A program made the translations under genes and the position numbers. A stretch of 5,065 nucleotides of DNA from Pedosphaera sp. GTDB lineage: Bacteria; Verrucomicrobiota; Verrucomicrobiae; Limisphaerales; Pedosphaeraceae. The notes under the pieces are model-generated. The model saw nothing but the letters and a program-made list of their open reading frames with translations. It did not search any database and was not told the origin of the DNA. The DNA lies in assembly GCA_028293265.1 (NCBI GenBank), contig JAQGPB010000009.1, forward strand, positions 1 to 5,065, written 5' to 3'. Each line of letters opens with the position of its first letter. Positions within the stretch are counted from its first letter, which is position 1. This document shows, in pieces, positions 1 to 5,065 of the stretch.

Positions 1-951
1 CAGTTGGCCATAGGCATTGTTGCCCATGGCCCAGAGACTTCCATCGCTTTTGAGATACAGGCTGTGGTAATAACCGGCAGCAATCGCGATGACGCCATTG
101 GTCACGACTTGCACCGGCCGGGGATACGCCGCATAGCCGGCACCAAGCCCCAACTGACCGTAGCGGTGGTCTCCCATGGCCCACAGGCTGCCGTCACTTT
201 TGAGAAACAGGCTGTGATTAAATCCCGCGGCAATGGCCGTCACGCCGTTGCTCACAATCAGTTCTGGGAGGTTAATTCCTAAATGAAAGTTGGGATTATA
301 AGTGCCATCGCCCAATTCACCCTTGGCATTTTCGCCCATGCCCCACAAAGAGCCATCTCTCTCCAAGAAAAGAGTGTGGTAACCGCCGGCGGCAATCGCC
401 GTGACATGCCTGGCGTGGAGGCTTAACTCGGGAACATTGACGCCATAATAAGGACTGTTTGTGCTATAGGTTCCATCGCCCAACTCGCCCAAGTCGTTAG
501 CTCCCATATCCCACAAAGAGCCGTACAGCCCGATAAAAGCGCTGTGAAGGTCGGCGGTGGCAATCGCCGTGACGTTGCCGGCCACGATCTGCTCCGGGCG
601 GTTGGTATTGTTCCAGGTGCCGTCGCCCAACCCTCCATAGGCATTGTAGCCCATGGCCCACAAACTGCCGTCGCTCTTGATAAACAGGGTCTGCCCGCCT
701 CCGGTGGAAATTTCAGTGACACCGCTGGCGACAATTTGCTCCAGGCGGTTGGTAGTGTGCAGGGTGCCGTCGCCCAGCTCGCCTTCGGCGTTATGGCCCG
801 TGCCCCATAGAGCACCGCCCCTGATGAAAAAGCTGTTGAATTGTCCGGCGGAAATCTTGGTCACCGGCTGGCCATGGCTGGCGAATGCTTGCAACAGAAA
901 CAGACCGAACAGGCAAATTTTAACGATTTTCAATGCTTTTTTCATGGGCAT
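1..951 (-). CDS. Exported RCC1-repeat (regulator of chromosome condensation type) beta-propeller protein, 3' end beyond window
   Basis: The reading frame is open from the start at 951 to the left edge (317 codons, no stop), so the C terminus is missing. Residues 1-27 form a Sec-type signal peptide: basic MPMKKALKIVK, a hydrophobic run ICLFGLFLL, then a polar AFASHGQ region, so the mature protein is probably periplasmic or outside the cell. The rest is a tandem array of RCC1 repeats of about 50 residues. The core SLWAMG recurs at about residues 47, 96, 145, 201, 255 and 305, each followed by a NAYGxLGDGT-like segment and later a VTAIAAGxxHSLFLKSDG segment. Six repeats are visible; a complete RCC1 propeller usually has seven blades, so at least one more probably lies outside. 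RCC1 folds typically bind proteins or ligands; the partner here is unknown. The start at 951 is chosen because AAAGGA lies 9 nt upstream; 945 and 969 are in-frame alternatives, and a TGA lies just upstream of 969. Family and export are well supported; the role is not. Confidence 0.9.
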   Translation of the reverse strand, partial: MPMKKALKIVKICLFGLFLLQAFASHGQPVTKISAGQFNSFFIRGGALWGTGHNAEGELGDGTLHTTNRLEQIVASGVTEISTGGGQTLFIKSDGSLWAMGYNAYGGLGDGTWNNTNRPEQIVAGNVTAIATADLHSAFIGLYGSLWDMGANDLGELGDGTYSTNSPYYGVNVPELSLHARHVTAIAAGGYHTLFLERDGSLWGMGENAKGELGDGTYNPNFHLGINLPELIVSNGVTAIAAGFNHSLFLKSDGSLWAMGDHRYGQLGLGAGYAAYPRPVQVVTNGVIAIAAGYYHSLYLKSDGSLWAMGNNAYGQL

Positions 952-957
952 AACGAT

Positions 958-966
958 CTTTCCTTT
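958..966 (-). promoter_or_regulatory. Ribosome binding site of the RCC1-repeat gene
   Basis: The minus strand reads AAAGGAAAG, with the AGGA core 9 nt before the ATG at 951. This decides the start: the in-frame ATG at 967-969 overlaps this purine tract and has no good site of its own, and the ATG at 943-945 is about 15 nt away. Confidence 0.6.
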
Positions 967-993
967 CATAACTCGTCAGCCGGGGCGGAAATC

Positions 994-1018
994 TTTCAAA
1001 AATTTTGCCGATTTGAAA
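994..1018. repeat. AT-rich inverted repeat upstream of the RCC1-repeat gene
   Basis: TTTCAAA at 994-1000 and TTTGAAA at 1012-1018 are exact inverted copies around an 11-nt spacer. The site is in the expected upstream control region of the RCC1 gene and could be an operator or part of the promoter, but AT-rich 7-mers can pair by chance. Confidence 0.3.
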
Positions 1019-1101
1019 TATTCTGCCGGAGAACCCATGCCGTGGGAAATGGGGAGCGCGATGGATTTTGACTTGGTATGGCTGCGCTGCTGCACGGCCT
1101 C

Positions 1102-1121
1102 GGACGACCCGCAGGTCGTCC
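1102..1121. repeat. Perfect 8-bp hairpin downstream of the kinase gene
   Basis: GGACGACC (1102-1109) and GGTCGTCC (1114-1121) are perfect inverted copies around the loop CGCA. The hairpin begins 29 bases beyond the kinase stop codon in the direction of transcription. There is no T-rich run after the stem on the minus strand, so it does not look like a classical intrinsic terminator. It resembles the short palindromic extragenic repeats common in Verrucomicrobia genomes (recollection, not searched) and may stabilise the 3' end of the kinase mRNA. Confidence 0.55.
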
Positions 1122-1149
1122 CTACCATCAAACTGTACAATTTACCTGG

Positions 1150-2142
1150 CTATGATGGATGTTTCAAAAGCCATATCAGCCGCCAGACCAGCAGGACCAG
1201 CAAGCTGGCCGCAACCAGGGCACCGGCAAGGCTGAAAATCTTTGACCGGAATCGAAGGGTTTCCTGTTTGCGGGCTTCATTTGCGCCGAATTGGAAACTG
1301 AGTATGGCGGTCATCATGTGTTCGGCAGATTTGAACCGCTTGAATGGAACGGTCCGGCAGGCTTTCAGAACAATTTTGTTGAATTGAACCAGGTCCTGGT
1401 CTTCCGCGCCGGTTCCCAGGTCGGCCGGCAGCTCCGGGTATTTGATGCGATCCAACCCGGTGCTGATTTCATAAAGCACCTTCCCAAGGGAATAGATGTC
1501 GGCATGTACCGTGCCTGCGCCTTCATTTGGAATGAACCCTTCCGTGCCGACATGCGACTTCTGTTCAGACATTCCCGCCACCAGCCCGATGTCGGCGAGC
1601 TTGGGGAAACCGTTCACAAAAATGATGTTGGAAGGCTTGATGTCGCGGTGGATCAGGCCCTGCCGGTGTAAAAAACCGAGCGCGGACGAAAGGGCCGCAC
1701 CCAGCCGCACGCATTCCCCGATGGGCAGCCGTTTATGCCGGGTCAGGTCGTGGGCGAGCGTACGAGGCCGGTATTGTTCCGGAGCAAATGACCGGCCGTT
1801 GGCGGCATCATCGGCCAGTTCCATCACATAATACAGGTAGCCGAGTTCCTCATTGTATCCCACCTGAAGAATGTCCACCAAGCCATCGTGCAGCCGCGAG
1901 ACCGGTTCAAATTTTAGCAGGCCGTGGAATTCTTGCGTCAAGGATTTTTGGCTCCTGAAGGGACGGGTGGACACCACTTTGATGGCGCGATAAGTGCCCA
2001 TTACATTGGTTGCCAGCCATACCTGGCCGCTGGCGCCTTCGCCAATCACGCGGATGAGTTTGTGGTCTGGAACCACCGGCACGGCCTCCTTTGCAAGCGG
2101 CTTTTCCACATGCCCTTTTCCTTGGAGATACGACTCGGTCAT
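1150..2142 (-). CDS. Hanks-type serine/threonine protein kinase with a single C-terminal transmembrane anchor
   Basis: This is a compact Ser/Thr kinase of 330 residues counted from the ATG at 2142. Visible motifs are the glycine loop GEGASGQV (about 34-41), the ATP lysine in AIKVV (K55), the catalytic loop HRDIKPSN (165-172), DIG at 184-186 in place of DFG, GTEGFIPNE (199-207) in place of the usual APE-type P+1 motif, and the subdomain IX motif ADIYSLG. The catalytic Lys, Asp and Asn are present, so activity is expected. A hydrophobic segment at about 302-325 is followed by only a few residues, giving a tail-anchored protein with the kinase in the cytoplasm and essentially no extracytoplasmic sensor; many bacterial relatives carry large domains after this segment. 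The start is uncertain: TTG at 2175 (341 aa) lacks a ribosome site, ATG at 2142 is the conventional choice, and GTG at 2109 has an AAGGA about 9 nt upstream; all three keep the whole kinase domain. It lies just downstream of the ECF sigma gene and is probably cotranscribed with it. Confidence 0.93.
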   Translation of the reverse strand: MTESYLQGKGHVEKPLAKEAVPVVPDHKLIRVIGEGASGQVWLATNVMGTYRAIKVVSTRPFRSQKSLTQEFHGLLKFEPVSRLHDGLVDILQVGYNEELGYLYYVMELADDAANGRSFAPEQYRPRTLAHDLTRHKRLPIGECVRLGAALSSALGFLHRQGLIHRDIKPSNIIFVNGFPKLADIGLVAGMSEQKSHVGTEGFIPNEGAGTVHADIYSLGKVLYEISTGLDRIKYPELPADLGTGAEDQDLVQFNKIVLKACRTVPFKRFKSAEHMMTAILSFQFGANEARKQETLRFRSKIFSLAGALVAASLLVLLVWRLIWLLKHPS

Positions 2143-2234
2143 TGCGTTCGCAGCAGCATGATGTTTTAACTCCAATTTTACATAACGAGGCTTCGAGTCC
2201 AGGCGCGCGCATTTTTTGAGCGGCAGCCTTTTCG

Positions 2235-2858
2235 TTACGCTTCCTTCTCCAACTGGCGGATTTCTTTTTGGACCAATGCCCCGACCCGATGCTTGATCAG
2301 ATAAACCCGCCCCGTGCTGATGCCGAGAATTTCGGCCACCTTGTTCACCGGCCAGCCTTTGACCACATAGAGATCAAAAATCTGGTAATGCTCTTCACGC
2401 ACGGAACGCTTGACCCGTTCCATGGCTGCCTCCAGCAAATTGGCATGCCACTCGTCATCCCATAGCGTCTCCAAGCCCGACCCCGTCGGATCGGCGATTT
2501 CCGCCATTTCCAAGGTCGCTGATTCACCGGCTGCCGCCATTCCTCCCCAATCCGCGCGGGCCCGTTTCCGCAACTGGTCCGCGATCCGCCACCGGGTGAT
2601 GTTTCGCAGCCAGCCCTTGAAAGAACCCAGTTCACGGGTGCGTTTGAATTTCTGGATGTCCTTGGCGACCGATATAACAGTTTCCTGCACGACATCCTGC
2701 GCCTCGCTTTCCGTCAGCCCGGACTTGATGGCAAAGGAATAAATCAACCGCCAATACGTATCAAAGAAATCTTTCCAGCTTTCTCCGTCATCCCAGTTCT
2801 GCAACCGGCTCAAGAGACTATAACGCGTTGGGATCGGATCATGGTCTCGCAGCGTCAT
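2235..2858 (-). CDS. ECF-family RNA polymerase sigma factor (sigma-70 superfamily)
   Basis: The 207-residue protein has the two-domain layout of ECF sigma factors. Region 2 covers about residues 28-100, with SEAQDVVQETVISVAKDI as the core-binding helix and SFKGWLRNITRWRIADQLRK as the -10 recognition helix. A variable linker follows (about 101-138). Region 4 (about 140-200) holds a helix-turn-helix, GWPVNKVAEILGISTGRVYLIKHRV, for -35 recognition. The protein is soluble, with no signal peptide or membrane segment. The ATG at 2858 is chosen because the frame can be extended to 2978 only through the intergenic palindrome, giving a Trp/Cys/Leu-rich non-family sequence. No Shine-Dalgarno sequence precedes the ATG, and a possible promoter lies so close that the mRNA may be leaderless. 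The downstream neighbour is a membrane-anchored Ser/Thr kinase, and no anti-sigma gene is visible, which suggests control by the kinase. The acidic DAED-type motif of region 2.2 reads EAQD here. The regulon is unknown. Confidence 0.92.
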   Translation of the reverse strand: MTLRDHDPIPTRYSLLSRLQNWDDGESWKDFFDTYWRLIYSFAIKSGLTESEAQDVVQETVISVAKDIQKFKRTRELGSFKGWLRNITRWRIADQLRKRARADWGGMAAAGESATLEMAEIADPTGSGLETLWDDEWHANLLEAAMERVKRSVREEHYQIFDLYVVKGWPVNKVAEILGISTGRVYLIKHRVGALVQKEIRQLEKEA

Positions 2859-2865
2859 CAGCCGA

Positions 2866-2894
2866 AGTTTACAAATGATGCCGAGAATATTCAA
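2866..2894 (-). promoter_or_regulatory. Possible promoter of the sigma factor gene
   Basis: On the minus strand TTGAAT (2889-2894) and TAAACT (2866-2871) are separated by exactly 17 bases, each matching 4 of 6 consensus positions of a housekeeping promoter. Transcription would begin at about 2858-2859, that is at the start codon, which fits the absence of a ribosome binding site. The match is modest and Verrucomicrobia promoters are poorly characterised. Confidence 0.3.
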
Positions 2895-2930
2895 GAAATT
2901 TGGAGACAAGAAAAAGCGCCGGGCGCGATT

Positions 2931-3057
2931 AAGCACCCAGCACCAACATCCAAGCTCCAGAGAAACATCAAACTCCAAGCCCCAATTGACGCGGTTGGAA
3001 TTTTGGCGCTTGGTTATTGGTGCTTCTCTGGAGCTTGGATGTTGGTGCTGGGTGCTT
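2931..3057. repeat. Perfect 34-bp inverted repeat (palindromic extragenic element)
   Basis: The left arm (2931-2964, beginning AAGCACCCAGCACC) is the exact reverse complement of the right arm (3024-3057, ending GGTGCTGGGTGCTT). The 59-base centre shows further imperfect pairing (CCAAGCCCC against GGCGCTTGG). The right side also has imperfect tandem units starting GCTTGG at about 3008, 3033 and 3065, so the element may extend to about 3070. When read as protein it gives SLELGCWCWVL-like strings, a signature I associate from memory with mobile-like intergenic repeats of Verrucomicrobia. It encodes nothing itself. It lies between the dehydrogenase and the sigma gene and overlaps the end of the dehydrogenase frame. 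A transcript would fold into a long hairpin, which could protect the upstream mRNA end or attract RNase III. There is no U-tract directly after it. Confidence 0.9.
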
Positions 3058-4723
3058 CTCCAAAGCTTGGTTTTTTCTGAACCGCCAATTCCAAAACCCT
3101 CCCCGGCATCATCGGCACCAGACCGGAATTGTCCAGCACGCGCGTGTATTCGCAGATGTAAATCTTTCCCTTGCCGGCCAGGTGAACATCAATCGGCCGC
3201 GCCAGCGGGAAAAGGAGTTGCTTGACGTGCGATTCGTAAATGCCCGCCTTGTTTTTCGTCAGCTTGATTTGCAGCAGGTCAAAGCCGACGTCCGGCGAAC
3301 ATTTGAGCAGGTTGCCAAAACGCGTGGCCAGGAATGTCCCGCGATAGCCGGCCGGAAAATCGTCGCCAAGATAAACAATGCCGCCGGGCGATGAATGCGG
3401 ATCAAAGGTGAAAAGCGGCTTCTCCGCGGAACCGCCCGCCGCCGGGCCGAAGTTCGCGATGGGCAGCGTAATTTTGAGCCCGGGCGGAGCGTCGGGCGTA
3501 TAGGCATAGGGCTTGTTGGTCCAGTTCGAAAACTGATAGGGAAAACCATAATGCCCGCCGCGCTTGATTTGGTTGAGTTCTTCCGGCGCGTCCGCGTTCG
3601 GGCCGTTTTCGGTGGCAAACATTTCGCCGCGGTTGTTCCAGCAAAAACCGTAGGGATTGCGCACGCCGCGCGCGAAGATTTCAATCTCCGGTTTTTCCGC
3701 GCGCGGATCGAGCCGCCAGAAACAGGAGGTGATGGGCGTTTCACCTTGCTTCGAATAACGCGTGTCTTCGCCCGGCTCATTGTCATCCGTGCGCGCGCCG
3801 CTGGTCACGTAAACAAAACCGTCCGGCCCGGCCGCGATGTTGCCGACGCTGTGGTTGAACGGTCCCACGCCCCAGGGATAGCTCGTCTGCAACCAGGGCC
3901 GCGGTTCGGCGGGATCGCCGTCGCGCTCCGCCGTCGTGCGATAAATCGTGACTTCATCGGTGACATACGGCTGAAGTTCGCGGAGATAATTCACGACGAT
4001 ATAGAGCCGGTGCTGGGCATCGAGCATGAGGCCGACGCAGGTCACATGGCCGCCCTGCGGACTCGCGTAATCCTCGCCGGACAAAACCCGCCGCAGCGCG
4101 CCGCCGGGCAGGTCCACATGCCAGACATCGCCATTCTCGCAAAGGATGTAGAGCACGCGCCCCTGGCCGTCGCTGGCCATGCGCGTGGGATGATTCGGCA
4201 TCCGCACCACTTCGCGCAAAGTGAAGCCCTCGGGCGCGGGCGGCAACGGCGCATACGGACACTGCTCGGCCACGAATCCGCTGGCGCTGAGCTGGGCGCG
4301 GACTTTTTCAACCTGCTGCAGCGTGACCGGGCCGTTCGAGTTGCCGAAACTGTTATGAACAAACGTGAGGACATCCGACAATTGCTGCGCGTCATAAGGC
4401 GCGGGCGGCATCACGCCGTTATACACATTGCTGCGCACAGTGATCGCGCCATTCAGGCCGGTGATGAGAATCCGGATGCTCCGTTCCTTGTCGGCGGCGA
4501 GGAAATCCGATTTGGCGAGCGGCGGAAAAACCTGCGGAATGCCCTGGCCGCCCGGCTGATGGCACAGGTAGCAATAGTTGGCATAAAGCTGGCTGCCGCG
4601 GTCCATCTGCTCCTTGGTGACTGCGTTCGTCGCCGCATCCGTCGGCGCGGCGACTGCCAGACCGGGGATGAGTTGCCACAGAAGCAGGAGCAGAGAAATC
4701 AGTATGCGATTGTTGGACGACAT
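3014..4723 (-). CDS. Periplasmic cytochrome c / PQQ-type glucose-sorbosone dehydrogenase fusion
   Basis: The 569-residue protein begins with a Sec signal peptide (hydrophobic ILISLLLLLWQLIPGL, likely cleavage after AVA at about residue 25). A class I cytochrome c domain follows (about 35-130), with the haem motif CYLCH at 51-55 and a probable axial Met in NGVMPP (M105). Residues about 160-548 form a six-bladed propeller of the glucose/sorbosone dehydrogenase family: FNHSVGNIAAGPDGFVYVTSG (289-309) carries the expected active-site His (H291), and ARGVRNPYGFCWN (351-363), GEMFATENGP and LNQIKRGGHYGFPY are its characteristic motifs. By family knowledge it would oxidise a sugar or aldose-type substrate with PQQ and calcium and pass electrons to its own haem; the actual substrate cannot be read from sequence. 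The start has no clear Shine-Dalgarno site but is fixed by the signal peptide. The last roughly 18 residues and the stop come from the palindromic repeat, so the ancestral C terminus probably ended near GRVLELAVQK. Some family members act on non-sugar substrates. Confidence 0.92.
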   Translation of the reverse strand: MSSNNRILISLLLLLWQLIPGLAVAAPTDAATNAVTKEQMDRGSQLYANYCYLCHQPGGQGIPQVFPPLAKSDFLAADKERSIRILITGLNGAITVRSNVYNGVMPPAPYDAQQLSDVLTFVHNSFGNSNGPVTLQQVEKVRAQLSASGFVAEQCPYAPLPPAPEGFTLREVVRMPNHPTRMASDGQGRVLYILCENGDVWHVDLPGGALRRVLSGEDYASPQGGHVTCVGLMLDAQHRLYIVVNYLRELQPYVTDEVTIYRTTAERDGDPAEPRPWLQTSYPWGVGPFNHSVGNIAAGPDGFVYVTSGARTDDNEPGEDTRYSKQGETPITSCFWRLDPRAEKPEIEIFARGVRNPYGFCWNNRGEMFATENGPNADAPEELNQIKRGGHYGFPYQFSNWTNKPYAYTPDAPPGLKITLPIANFGPAAGGSAEKPLFTFDPHSSPGGIVYLGDDFPAGYRGTFLATRFGNLLKCSPDVGFDLLQIKLTKNKAGIYESHVKQLLFPLARPIDVHLAGKGKIYICEYTRVLDNSGLVPMMPGRVLELAVQKKPSFGEAPSTNIQAPEKHQ

Positions 4724-4968
4724 TTAGTTTTGCTTGCCGCGCAGGTATCGCAGAAAAAAGCGTGCGGAGCAATTGGAAACCGAGGCAAATTTTGATGACT
4801 TGCCCAATCCCCGGAGCGCGGGTCTGTGACCCGCAGCAATGTGAAAACTTGCGCTGAGCCACGCATCTACGAAGCCCGTTCACCTGCCTGCGAGCTCTTT
4901 TTTTGGTTTTCGATTTTGGGCAACACGCCCTTACGATACGCCCGAAGCCAAATTATGTATCGGGCTGT
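4724..4968. other. Intergenic region upstream of the dehydrogenase
   Basis: This 245-base gap has no supported gene. It contains the GC hairpin at 4818-4834, a T-run (plus strand) at about 4899-4905, and, just after the stop of the upstream gene, competing short inverted repeats on the minus strand: CGATAC with GTATCG, and GCCCG with CGGGC, the two pairings excluding each other. A GGGC/GCCC hairpin follows but is succeeded by A residues on the minus strand, so it is not a terminator in that direction. No convincing promoter could be picked out, although one for the dehydrogenase is expected here. Confidence 0.55.
4818..4834. repeat. Perfect 7-bp hairpin in the intergenic region
   Basis: GCGGGTC (4818-4824) and GACCCGC (4828-4834) are perfect inverted copies around TGT. 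The surrounding GGAGCGCGGGTCTGTGACC stretch looks like a common short Verrucomicrobia extragenic repeat (from memory, unverified). There is no U-tract on either side, so an intrinsic terminator is unlikely. It shares the 9-mer GACCCGCAG with the hairpin at 1102-1121. Confidence 0.5.
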
Positions 4969-5065
4969 TTACCGCACCCGCACCCAAACCGTCTTCAAGT
5001 AAGCCGGCTCGTCGCGGTGCACCGGAAAATCAGGCGGCTGCGGCGCGTAATGCTGCTGCAAAATC
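4969..5065 (-). CDS. C-terminal end of an unidentified protein, truncated by window edge
   Basis: An open frame enters from the right edge and ends at TAA (4969-4971). The 31 visible residues end in PAYLKTVWVRVR and include HYAPQPPDFPVHRDE. The codons favour G or C at third positions, like the neighbouring genes, which supports real coding sequence. The segment is too short to assign a family: no motif, signal or membrane segment is visible. It lies upstream of the dehydrogenase on the same strand but 245 bases away, so an operon link is not evident. Confidence 0.6.
   Translation of the reverse strand, partial: ILQQHYAPQPPDFPVHRDEPAYLKTVWVRVR

Larger units (their letters stand above)
952..1149. 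other. Intergenic region between kinase and RCC1-repeat gene
   Basis: This stretch of about 200 bases contains no convincing gene. It holds the 8-bp hairpin at 1102-1121, an AT-rich dyad at 994-1018 (TTTCAAA, 11-nt spacer, TTTGAAA) lying 43-67 bases upstream of the RCC1 start, and the ribosome binding site. I see no convincing -35/-10 pair and no hairpin followed by a U-tract, so it is unclear whether the RCC1 gene is read from its own promoter or from the sigma/kinase transcript. Confidence 0.6.

Noticed and set aside
4..282. Plus-strand frame with apparent internal repeats (VAHGP / VSHGP)
   Set aside because: The repetition is the mirror image of the RCC1 repeat DNA on the minus strand.
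653..1387. Plus-strand open frame of 244 codons
   Set aside because: It runs antisense across the RCC1 gene, the intergenic gap and the 3' end of the kinase; it has no family features and crosses two well-supported genes.
2911..2926. GCGC-CCG-GCGC hairpin followed by TTTTT on the minus strand, as a terminator for the dehydrogenase transcript
   Set aside because: The stem is only 4 bp with a 3-nt loop and flanking bases do not extend it; it is too weak to call alone, although it could act together with the preceding palindrome.
2859..2978. 40-residue N-terminal extension of the sigma factor (SLELGCWCWVL-rich)
   Set aside because: The extension is read through the palindromic repeat from a TTG codon and does not resemble ECF sequence; the ATG at 2858 begins just before region 2.
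2931..3057. Two-unit CRISPR-like array or insertion sequence
   Set aside because: The arms are inverted rather than direct copies, there is only one pair, and the interior encodes no transposase.
3395..4795. 466-codon plus-strand open frame
   Set aside because: It is antisense to the dehydrogenase over nearly its whole length, Arg/Ala/Gly-rich with no domain motif, and explained by high GC at third positions of the true gene.
4899..4968. Terminator for the upstream partial gene
   Set aside because: Short stems are present but on the minus strand they are followed by A-rich, not T-rich, sequence.

Overview
The window looks like a piece of a Verrucomicrobiota chromosome, perhaps a soil or freshwater Pedosphaera-like lineage. 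This is an inference from gene content, with no database search. The clues are an ECF sigma factor directly upstream of a Hanks-type Ser/Thr kinase of a style common in Verrucomicrobia and Planctomycetes, an exported RCC1-repeat protein, a cytochrome c / sorbosone-dehydrogenase fusion, and several palindromic intergenic repeats. Composition is moderately GC-rich by eye.

Every gene I can support lies on the minus strand, so transcription runs from high to low coordinates. In that order: (i) 4969-5065, the last 31 codons of an unidentified gene cut by the window edge; (ii) 4724-4968, a non-coding gap with a short hairpin; (iii) 3014-4723, an exported 569-aa fusion of a cytochrome c domain and a PQQ-type glucose/sorbosone dehydrogenase beta-propeller; (iv) 2859-3013, a gap dominated by a perfect 34-bp inverted repeat whose right arm forms the 3' end of the dehydrogenase gene, including its stop codon region; (v) 2235-2858, an ECF sigma factor; (vi) 1150-2142 (or 2175), a Ser/Thr kinase with one C-terminal membrane segment; (vii) 952-1149, a gap with an 8-bp hairpin and an AT-rich dyad; (viii) 1-951, a signal-peptide-bearing RCC1-repeat protein that runs off the left edge.

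The sigma factor and kinase are separated by about 60-90 bases with no obvious terminator and probably form one signalling unit. The kinase is anchored by its extreme C terminus and has no visible extracytoplasmic sensor, so its input must come from a partner or its own dimerisation. No anti-sigma gene is visible. Phosphorylation of the sigma factor by the kinase is therefore the simplest hypothesis, by analogy with known sigma/kinase pairs. Whether the downstream RCC1 protein belongs to the same pathway is open. The dehydrogenase is probably an independent periplasmic oxidation enzyme. The long plus-strand frames are shadows of these genes.
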